Assembly: GCA_003560975.1 (NCBI GenBank)
Contig: PWJA01000116.1
Span: 1-32,046, forward strand
Direction of reading: 5' to 3'
Origin: Gammaproteobacteria bacterium
Lineage (GTDB): Bacteria > Pseudomonadota > Gammaproteobacteria > Xanthomonadales > Wenzhouxiangellaceae
DNA: 32,046 nt
Every line of letters begins with the position of its first letter. The first letter of the stretch is position 1. Positions 24,959-32,046 of this stretch are shown piece after piece. Made by a program: the position numbers and the translations under genes. The notes under the pieces were generated by a model. The model was given only the letters and a program-made list of their open reading frames with translations. It searched no databases and was not told where the DNA came from.

Positions 24959-26566
24959 TCAGTCGCCGGGCTCTTCCGGTTCTCGCCGTCCCAGCTGATC
25001 GTGCTCTTCGAGCAGCCGCTGCAGACGTTCGCGCGTGATGGCCTCATGCAGCTCGATCTGGCGATGTTCGTTCTGCAGCGACCGGATCAGGGAGAACGCC
25101 ATGAACACCATCAGCAGCATGAACGGGAAGGCGGCCACGATGGACACCGTTTGCAGGGCCGCCAGGCCGCCGCTGAGCAGCAGCACGGCCGCCACCAGCA
25201 CCTGCACGATCCCCCAGCTCAAGCGCGCCCAGCGCGCGGGCTCAAGTACCCCTTGGGTCGTGAACATGCCGAGGACGAAGGTCGCCGAGTTGGCTGAAGT
25301 GACCACGAACAGGCAGATCAGCAGCAGCATGAGCAGACTGATCGCGGCGGTGAAGGGCAACTGCTCCAGGGTCACGAACAGCCCGGAACTCATCTCCTCG
25401 GCCACGGCCGCACCGATCGGTACGTGCTCGAACAGCTCGTAATACAGGGCCGTACCGCCGAAGGTGGCAAACCAGAGAATGCTCAGCAGCACCGGCATGC
25501 CGATCACGCCGAGCATGAACTCGCGAATGGTCCGCCCGCGGGAGATGCGGGCGATGAAGCTGCCCACGAACGGCGCCCAGGACAGACCCCAGGCCCAGTA
25601 GAAAATCGTCCAGCGCTCAACCCAGTCGTCTTCCGTGTAGGGAGCCATCATCAGGCTCATGCCGATGACGTTGCCGATGTAGTCGCCGATGGCGTTGGTC
25701 ATGACCGCGGTGATGAAGTCGGTGGGACCAAAGAAGAATACGAACAGCAGCAGGCCGCCGGCCAGCACCATGTTGGTGTCGCTGACGTAGCGAATGCCGC
25801 TCTCCAGCGGTGCCAGCGAGCACAGCAGGAAGATCAGGGTGATCCCGCCGAGGATGGCCAACTGCTGGCTGACACCGAATCCGACCCCGGCCACCGCGCC
25901 CAGCCCGCTGTTGATCTGGATCACGCCCAGACCCATGGTCGTGGCCACCCCGAAGATGGTCGAGACCACGGCCAGCACGTTGATCCCCTTGCCGATCGGC
26001 CCGTCGACCCGGTCGCCCAGGGTGTGCCGGAAGGCCTCGCTGATCAGTCCCGGGCGCTGCTTGCGGAACCGCACGTAGGCGATGGCCAGGCCGACCACGG
26101 CAAAGTTGGCCCACTGGTGAAAGCCCCAGTGGAACAGCGAGTACTGCATGGCCAGGCCGGCGGCGCGCGGGCTGCCCGGTTCGGCTTCGCCGAACGGCGG
26201 TGAGGTGAAGTGGCTCATCGGCTCGGCAATGGCCCAGAACACCAGACCCACGCCCATGCCGGCCGAAAAGATCATGCCCAGCCAGGCTGGGTAGGAAAAC
26301 TCCGGCGCTTCGCCGTCGGCGCCGAGGCGAATGCGCCCGAAGCTGCTCACGGCCACGCCCACACAGAACATGAGGAAACCGGTGGTGGCGAACAGATAGA
26401 GCCAGCCGAAGTGCTGGGTGGTGAAAGCCAGCGCCTGGTCGGCGCGGACGGCCAGTTCCTGCGGCCGCAGCGCCCCGTAGGCGACGAACAGCGCAAGTAG
26501 CGCCAGCGAGACGAAATAGACCCAGCCGGCGCGGTTCCGCCGGATCGGTTCGGAGATTGCAGTCAT
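24959..26566 (-). CDS. BCCT family (betaine/carnitine/choline) transporter
   Basis: GMIFSAGMGVGLVFWAIAEPMSHF, YSLFHWGFHQWANFAVVGLAIAY, FYWAWGLSWAPFVGSFIARISRGRTIREFMLGV. Confidence 0.95.
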   Translation of the reverse strand: MTAISEPIRRNRAGWVYFVSLALLALFVAYGALRPQELAVRADQALAFTTQHFGWLYLFATTGFLMFCVGVAVSSFGRIRLGADGEAPEFSYPAWLGMIFSAGMGVGLVFWAIAEPMSHFTSPPFGEAEPGSPRAAGLAMQYSLFHWGFHQWANFAVVGLAIAYVRFRKQRPGLISEAFRHTLGDRVDGPIGKGINVLAVVSTIFGVATTMGLGVIQINSGLGAVAGVGFGVSQQLAILGGITLIFLLCSLAPLESGIRYVSDTNMVLAGGLLLFVFFFGPTDFITAVMTNAIGDYIGNVIGMSLMMAPYTEDDWVERWTIFYWAWGLSWAPFVGSFIARISRGRTIREFMLGVIGMPVLLSILWFATFGGTALYYELFEHVPIGAAVAEEMSSGLFVTLEQLPFTAAISLLMLLLICLFVVTSANSATFVLGMFTTQGVLEPARWARLSWGIVQVLVAAVLLLSGGLAALQTVSIVAAFPFMLLMVFMAFSLIRSLQNEHRQIELHEAITRERLQRLLEEHDQLGRREPEEPGD

Positions 26567-26782
26567 ACCCTATCGCCCACGGTTGGACGACGGGTTCGCG
26601 CCGGTCGCAGTCTCGAAGATTCCCGGGGCCGCACAAGCCAGCGCCACCCTGTCCTTGCGCATCGTATTCACCCGTCTTGCCCGGATTCGGTCCCATGGTA
26701 TCAGCCATGGAAAAGCGTGTACTACGCGACCTTGGGTGAGGACGAATCCCGATCTGGCGATCGCCCGTGGCGGCGGGATTTC

Positions 26783-29368
26783 CTACTCTCCGCGCACCCG
26801 CCTGGGCAGCGCTGGCGGGGCCACGCCTATGGCGTATTCGCCAACTCCCCACCGGTTGTGCTCGCCATGGATGAAGCGTGCCGCTTCGGCTTCCGGCGTT
26901 CCAAGCCGAATCCGGTCGGGATTTGCCTCGATCTGTTCGGCCTGGGCCAGCATCTGGTCGACCTGGTCGAGAAGGGCCCCGGTGGTCGCGCGATGCGCTT
27001 CCTCTTCCAGGCAGAATCGCGGGTCATCTCTGGCGCAATCGAGCAGGTGGTCGCGCAGACGGCCGAGATAGTTTTCGGCGCGATCGCGGCGAATGATCTG
27101 ACCGGTTCGATCGAGATCGTCGTAGATCAGCCAGACCATCATGCGGGCGATGTTCCCGGCCATGAGTCGGAACTCTGCCAGGCGCTCCTCGTCGAGATCG
27201 CCCATCCAGCCAGTGGGGGCGAAATGCATCATTTGTCCCTGGATCAGCAGGCGGTCGTTGAGGTGCCGAACGCCGCGGTGTTCATAATGCGAATGCGGCC
27301 CGGCACCGCGATAGCGCGTATCGTGCCGGAAGGATCGGTGCATCTGGGTCACAAAGGTTCCGAACACGGAATGAAGCCGATAGTCCTGGACTTGCTGGTA
27401 GGTCTGGTGGAAGTATTCCAGGCTCGATTTGGTGAACAGGAACTCCGGATCCTGAATCAGGCCCATCCAGAACCAGGTCGCCCGCAACCCCTGATGCTGG
27501 GCGCGCCAGTAGCAGAACTCCTTGTACTGATGGCGATTGGCGCCACGGCAGCGACCTGATTGAAAATAAGCGTTGTTGAGCGGACTGTCGAATACCTGTT
27601 CGTAGCCCAGACGCGATCGAAACGCCATCGGGATCTGCGGGTCGTTGCTGCGATCCTCGGTGTCGAAAAACCAGTTCATCCGGCCGACCGCCTCACCGAC
27701 ATCCCAGATCGCCGTGGTGCGATTCAACAGCTGGATGTGGTCGTACACGTCCTGGTAATTCCAGCCGGCGTAGGTTTCGTCGGAAGGGTGGATGGTTGGG
27801 TAATACATCAGCCCGGCGCTGTCCATCCCGTGCTCATGGGTGCGCTGGTTTTCTTCACGCATCATGTGTTGCAGCAGGAGGATGTTGCGGTAGCGAAACA
27901 GATTCCAGCGCCGGGTGAGGCGAGGGTTTTCGGCCTCGGGCGGATTCGATCGGACCGGTTCGTCGCTGGCATAGGGTCCGTAGGGATCCGAAGGGTCGAT
28001 GCCGTCGTCGACATCGCAGTCTTCCGGATCCAGGTGATTGACCAGAAAGCGACACGTCGTGGTGTACTCGTCAATGGCGGCGATCAGGGCGCGCAGATTG
28101 TGCGGTGTTGGGTCGAGGATGTAGGCGTCTTGAAGCGCGTACCAGTCTTCGTTGTGTTCGCGCCTGACCTCATGCGGGGCGAAGGGGATCCAGTCGTGAA
28201 ACGTGTTGCGTTCGGCCCCGTGATGAGGATCTTCACTGAAACGATCGAAGGGAATACCGATGCGCACCGTATTCAGATCGAGGTTGACCAGTTCGTCTCT
28301 TGCCGCCAGGGTATCTGCGAGCGTATCGATGCGCTCGCTGACCAGCTTCAGACCATGGGTTTCACGCAGATTGACGGCGAAAGCCAGGTCGCGTTCGGCA
28401 TCGCTGTCTCCTTCCAGTGGGAAATTGCCCGGCTGCAGCGGGCGGAAATGGTCGGGGTCGAAGGGCGAGTTGTCGCCGACCATGTGGTGGCGATGGCGCT
28501 GCAGATCGACCAGATCGACGATGGCTTGTCCCTCGGCTTCGCCGAGGCCGTCACCGACCGCCCGGCGCATGATGTCCTCATCGGTAAAGCCGACCCGGGC
28601 GATGTCGTAGGCGTCGGGCGCGTGGCAATTGACGCAGGCGCCGATCTGGGGTCGGGGCATGCGCCAGGCATTGAGCCCACGAAACCAGGTGGAGTGATCG
28701 TCGGGGTCGATATCCGAGGGCGGATCTGAGGTTACGGAACTGACCACGATCAGCCGCCAGGCACCGTTGCTGGCCAGGTGCCCGCGGGTCTCGCCAGGCG
28801 CCTCGTCGGGGGCATACCGATACAGTGGTCGGCCGTTCAACGTGACCTGGAACCCGTCGGGATCGGTCCGTGCGATGACGTCCACGTCGCCGGGAAATCC
28901 GCTGGGCAGCCGAAGCGAGTGCGGGCCGTTGACCATGAATGGCGGCCAGGCTTCGGCGCAGGGACCGGTGCAGACGCTGCCGCCGTCCGGATCACTTGTC
29001 AGCGTGTACAGACTCCGGTTGCGCAGCTGATGCTGCTGCTCGCCGACGACCAGGAAATTGCCGTAGAGATGATCGGGGTCGGTCATGTGTTCGCTTTCGA
29101 TTCGATCGGAGTAGAACCGAAGCGTCTGCAAGGGTAGGTCCGATACGAAGCGGTCATGGAACATCGCATCGGTGCCGCGGGTCGGGAGCTTCGCGTCCGA
29201 CCAGTCATACGGGCTGTCGCCGCGAGCAGAAACCGACTGGGCCGGAATCCAGGACACGACGAGCATTCCAATAACGGCCGCACCGACGGAAATCGCTGTC
29301 CTGGTTGCGGACGCGCATGAGCTCCCAGGCAGCAGGGCAGTCACGGTTGTCGGGCGCATACCCCGCAC
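26783..29368 (-). CDS. Large secreted monoheme protein: N-terminal 'secreted repeat' (PF03640-like) domain plus long uncharacterised C-terminal region
   Basis: 861 aa; signal-like segment ISVGAAVIGMLVVSWIPAQSVSARG; NRSLYTLTSDPDGGSVCTGPCAEAWPPF...GRPLYRYAPDEAPGETRGH (secreted repeat signature); GACVNCHAPDAYD (CxxCH at about 28622-28636); remainder not assignable by eye. Confidence 0.82.
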   Translation of the reverse strand: MRGMRPTTVTALLPGSSCASATRTAISVGAAVIGMLVVSWIPAQSVSARGDSPYDWSDAKLPTRGTDAMFHDRFVSDLPLQTLRFYSDRIESEHMTDPDHLYGNFLVVGEQQHQLRNRSLYTLTSDPDGGSVCTGPCAEAWPPFMVNGPHSLRLPSGFPGDVDVIARTDPDGFQVTLNGRPLYRYAPDEAPGETRGHLASNGAWRLIVVSSVTSDPPSDIDPDDHSTWFRGLNAWRMPRPQIGACVNCHAPDAYDIARVGFTDEDIMRRAVGDGLGEAEGQAIVDLVDLQRHRHHMVGDNSPFDPDHFRPLQPGNFPLEGDSDAERDLAFAVNLRETHGLKLVSERIDTLADTLAARDELVNLDLNTVRIGIPFDRFSEDPHHGAERNTFHDWIPFAPHEVRREHNEDWYALQDAYILDPTPHNLRALIAAIDEYTTTCRFLVNHLDPEDCDVDDGIDPSDPYGPYASDEPVRSNPPEAENPRLTRRWNLFRYRNILLLQHMMREENQRTHEHGMDSAGLMYYPTIHPSDETYAGWNYQDVYDHIQLLNRTTAIWDVGEAVGRMNWFFDTEDRSNDPQIPMAFRSRLGYEQVFDSPLNNAYFQSGRCRGANRHQYKEFCYWRAQHQGLRATWFWMGLIQDPEFLFTKSSLEYFHQTYQQVQDYRLHSVFGTFVTQMHRSFRHDTRYRGAGPHSHYEHRGVRHLNDRLLIQGQMMHFAPTGWMGDLDEERLAEFRLMAGNIARMMVWLIYDDLDRTGQIIRRDRAENYLGRLRDHLLDCARDDPRFCLEEEAHRATTGALLDQVDQMLAQAEQIEANPDRIRLGTPEAEAARFIHGEHNRWGVGEYAIGVAPPALPRRVRGE

Positions 29369-29626
29369 CTCTGGCGCAAGTAAAACAGCGCCTACCGTAG
29401 CAAGCTGCAGGTTTTCTTTACAAGCTTTTTCGGTCTGTTGGAGACGACATCCGGATGGTTACGGGAAACGCATCACATTTGTCCGTGCGGGTATGTCGAC
29501 CTCATCGGCTATGGGGCAGTGCGTTCTGTGCTAGCGTAGATGGAAATCCGTTTGAGGGATACGGTATCGGTTTGCGGCTCACCAGCCCCTTTGGTCGGCC
29601 GCGATACAACCCAGGAAGGATTGAAC

Positions 29627-29902
29627 ATGAGCACAGCAACTGATAAAGACATCAAGGAACTCAAGGACGAGTACGCCAGCCTGAAGGCCGATCTTGCCGA
29701 GATGAGCGAATCGCTCTCCAGCCTGGCCCGCGATGGCGTAGCCGAAGGACGCAAAAAGGTTCGCGGCGCGGCACGCCAATCGCGCAAGCAGGCAGAGGAA
29801 GCCTGGAGTGCGGTTGAGAACGAAGTCGAGGAGCGCCCGCTCACCAGCCTCGCCGTAGCGCTTGGCATCGGCTTTATCCTGGGCAAGGTCCTCTCGCGGT
29901 AG
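29627..29902 (+). CDS. DUF883 / ElaB-YqjD-like protein
   Basis: MSTATDKDIKELKDEYASLKADLAEM...AEEAWSAVENEVEERPLTSLAVALGIGFILGKVLSR: helical stretch plus C-terminal glycine-rich TM typical of the family; AGGAAGG RBS-like sequence upstream. Confidence 0.85.
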   Translation: MSTATDKDIKELKDEYASLKADLAEMSESLSSLARDGVAEGRKKVRGAARQSRKQAEEAWSAVENEVEERPLTSLAVALGIGFILGKVLSR

Positions 29903-30005
29903 GCCGCCGAAGCACCTTTTTTAGGATCGGCAAGCGGGACGTGGCCATGGATTTCCGTTCCGTCCTGCTGGCCGTCTCCCGTACGCAGGAAATCAAGGGC
30001 TTGGC

Positions 30006-30461
30006 ATGTTCGAGCGACTGAAGGACCGGGTCGAGAAATGGACCATCGCCAGCGCGATCGTCGTGCCGGTGGGTTTTGCCGTGGTGGCCTTTCTTGCCCT
30101 GGCGCTTTTTTTCATGTTCAGCGAGTGGCTGTCTCCCGCGTTGGCCGCGCTGGTCACCTCGGCAATCGGGGTCCTCGTGATCGCGTTCGTGACCTTGCTT
30201 GCGCGCCTGGCGACCCGGCCCAAACCGCCGCCTCCCCGGCAACCCGCCGAATTGCCCGATCGGCTTGAACAGCTTCTCCAGCAACATGCGGACCCGGTTC
30301 TGAGCGAGTGGATCCGGAACAACCCGGATCGCGCCGCAATCGCGACGCTTCTGCTGGGAGTCGCGGCCGGCTACAGCGATTCGGTCCAGAAAGTCCTGCT
30401 GGACATGTACAACCGCTACGTCGAAGCGGAGACCGACAGGCGTGCCGCCAACCGCGACTGA
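30006..30461 (+). CDS. YqjE/holin-superfamily-III-like small membrane protein
   Basis: MFERLKDRVEKWTIASAIVVPVGFAVVAFLALALFFMFSEWLSPALAALVTSAIGVLVIAFVTLLARL; two TM helices, directly downstream of a DUF883 gene as in yqjD-yqjE loci. Confidence 0.65.
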   Translation: MFERLKDRVEKWTIASAIVVPVGFAVVAFLALALFFMFSEWLSPALAALVTSAIGVLVIAFVTLLARLATRPKPPPPRQPAELPDRLEQLLQQHADPVLSEWIRNNPDRAAIATLLLGVAAGYSDSVQKVLLDMYNRYVEAETDRRAANRD

Positions 30462-30528
30462 CTCGCCTCGGCCGTGATGCTCTTCCCTCCGCTCGGTACG
30501 TCGGCGGCCCGATTGATGAGGCCTATCG

Positions 30529-31842
30529 ATGGCCTCTGATGCACGGGCCAGCGCCGAGCAGCGCGCCCAGTGGTCGTCGGAGCCGGCTTTCGTGTTCTCG
30601 ATGGCCGCCGCCGCGGTCGGTCTGGGCAATCTGTGGCGCTTTCCGTACATGGTCGGCGAGAACGGCGGCGGCGCCTTCATCCTCGCCTACCTGATCGCGC
30701 TTGCCGTCGTCGCGCTGCCGATCATGATGCTCGAAGTCGGCGCCGGCCGGCTCGCCCAGGGCAGCGTCGTGGCCACGTTCCGCACCGTTGGCAGAATCGG
30801 CACGGTCTACGGCTGGTTCGTCGTGTTGCTGACCGTGCTGATCACCAGCTATTACCTGGTCATCACCGGCTGGACGCTGGGCTACGCGTTGTCCGCTTTC
30901 CGGATGGCGGTGGAACCGTTCGACGAGTTCACCAGCGGCTACAACTCGATCTGGTACTTCCTCGCCGTTACCGCACTGGCCACCCTGCTGCTGATTCGCG
31001 GCGTCAGCGCAATCGAGAAGTTCTCGAAGTTTCTGATGCCGGTGCTGGTGCTGGTCATCATCGGCCTGGTCATCGCCGGGGTTCGCATGGACGGCTGGGC
31101 CGAGGCGCGTTCGTTCCTGTTCACGGCGGATTTTTCGCGCCTGTCCGACGGCCGCCTGTGGTTTTTCGCCTTCGGCCAGGCGTTCTATACGCTGGCCATC
31201 GGTCAGGGCTATCTGATGACCTACGGCAGCTACATCCCGCGCCGCACCCACGTCCCGCGGGCCTGCCTGGTGGTAGCGGCAACCGAGACCTCGATCGCGC
31301 TGCTGGCCGGGGCGATGATCTTTCCGTTCGTGTTCACCTACGGCTTTGATCCGGGCACCGGCAGCCAGCTGGCCTTCGACACCTTGCCGCGCGTATTCGA
31401 CGAGATGGCCGGCGGCGCGTGGGTGGCGATGGCGTTTTTCTTCCTGTTCTTCGCCGCCGCGTTCAGCTCGTGCCTGGCCGGCCTGAAGGTCATCATCGCC
31501 GCCACTGCCGAAGAGTTCGGCCTGCCCGACCATCGCGCTGTCATCGCCGTTGGCGTGTTGATGTTGTTTCTCGGACTGCCCTCGGCGCTGAGCTTCAGCC
31601 CGGTCGGTCTCGAAGTCAGGGGCATGCCCTTTCTGGATTTTGTCGATCAGTTCGGCGGTACCAACGTGGTGGTGACCTCGGGCGTGCTCGGCGCTGGCTT
31701 GTTCTGCTGGCTGGTACCGCGCCCGAAAATCGCCTACGCCCTGGGCGCGAAGAGCCGCTGGTGGGAGTACCGGATCTTCATCGTCGGGCGCAGCCTGCCG
31801 TTTGTCGCTGCCGGATTCGTGATCTGGCAACTATTGCGGTGA
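30529..31842 (+). CDS. Neurotransmitter:sodium symporter (NSS/SNF) family transporter
   Basis: SSEPAFVFSMAAAAVGLGNLWRFPYMVGENGGGAFILAYLIALAVVALPIMMLEVGAGR: hallmark TM1-TM2 NSS motif; 437 aa. Confidence 0.95.
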   Translation: MASDARASAEQRAQWSSEPAFVFSMAAAAVGLGNLWRFPYMVGENGGGAFILAYLIALAVVALPIMMLEVGAGRLAQGSVVATFRTVGRIGTVYGWFVVLLTVLITSYYLVITGWTLGYALSAFRMAVEPFDEFTSGYNSIWYFLAVTALATLLLIRGVSAIEKFSKFLMPVLVLVIIGLVIAGVRMDGWAEARSFLFTADFSRLSDGRLWFFAFGQAFYTLAIGQGYLMTYGSYIPRRTHVPRACLVVAATETSIALLAGAMIFPFVFTYGFDPGTGSQLAFDTLPRVFDEMAGGAWVAMAFFFLFFAAAFSSCLAGLKVIIAATAEEFGLPDHRAVIAVGVLMLFLGLPSALSFSPVGLEVRGMPFLDFVDQFGGTNVVVTSGVLGAGLFCWLVPRPKIAYALGAKSRWWEYRIFIVGRSLPFVAAGFVIWQLLR

Positions 31843-31852
31843 AATCCAAAAA

Positions 31853-32046
31853 ATGAGGCATCTGATGCTGGTCGATACCGATGTGCTCATCTTCAACCAG
31901 CGCGGCAACGAGAAAACGGCGGAATGGCTGGACTCACAACCCCACATCACCCTGTCTGCCGTGACCTGGATGGAGTTGATCCAGGGCGTGCGCAACAGGC
32001 AGGAACTGCGAACCCTGCGCGAGGCCTTGCGCTACTGGGGCGGCAG
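31853..32046 (+). CDS. PIN-domain protein (VapC-like), 3' truncated by window edge
   Basis: MRHLMLVDTDVLIFNQRGNEKTAEWLDSQPHITLSAVTWMELIQGVRNRQELRTLREALRYWGG: DTDVLI and (M)ELIQG acidic residues of PIN nucleases; open at the window end. An alternative ATG at 31865 is possible. Confidence 0.82.
   Translation, partial: MRHLMLVDTDVLIFNQRGNEKTAEWLDSQPHITLSAVTWMELIQGVRNRQELRTLREALRYWGG

Noticed and set aside
24838-25047. 69-aa minus-strand ORF overlapping the end of the BCCT gene
   Set aside because: Ser-rich out-of-frame translation with no motifs; most of it overlaps the BCCT reading frame.
26693-26710. CCATGG-TATCAG-CCATGG inverted repeat as a terminator
   Set aside because: Short stem, no T-run on either strand; may be chance.
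29290-29368. Lipobox (PGSSC) in the 861-aa protein
   Set aside because: The cysteine precedes rather than follows the hydrophobic signal segment, and -3 is not the usual Leu/Val/Ile; a cleavable signal near VSA-RG fits better.
1-32046. CRISPR arrays, rRNA/tRNA genes, transposases, phage structural genes
   Set aside because: No direct-repeat arrays, recognisable RNA genes, DDE/integrase motifs or phage proteins were seen on reading both strands.

Overview
This is a GC-rich, mostly housekeeping chromosomal window from a proteobacterium, probably a gammaproteobacterium (inferred from the engB / cytochrome c4 / dsbA / endonuclease order, RppH and DusB). I support about 27 protein-coding genes and found no rRNA, tRNA, CRISPR array or transposase. 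From left to right: two tandem secreted amidohydrolases (the first truncated by the window edge), dusB, a PilZ protein, engB, cytochrome c4, a DsbA-like protein, an EEP-family endonuclease/phosphatase, a TauE/SafE permease, a soluble lytic transglycosylase (slt) interrupted by one in-frame TAA, cca, a 7TM-GGDEF(degenerate)-EAL protein, an RND permease plus adaptor, a small Cys/His protein with a CobW/COG0523 GTPase, a FecCD/BtuCD-type ABC ATPase and permease, rppH, marC, an M28 peptidase, a DUF6164-like protein, a quinone oxidoreductase-like protein, a BCCT transporter, a large secreted monoheme protein of unknown function, a DUF883 (YqjD-like) protein, a YqjE-like membrane protein, an NSS transporter and the start of a PIN-domain (VapC-like) gene. 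The best leads are: (1) the slt stop codon, which falls exactly at the expected catalytic glutamate codon (RA*SA where R-x-E-S is expected); (2) the 861-aa secreted protein, with an N-terminal 'secreted repeat' domain, one CxxCH, and a long C-terminal region I cannot assign; (3) a 19-bp Zur-box-like dyad directly upstream of the cobW gene, which is followed by a small HCxxHxC protein, adjacent to an ABC importer with no binding protein; (4) an apparently stranded Fur-box-like sequence between convergent genes. All family calls come from reading motifs by eye; no database search was run.
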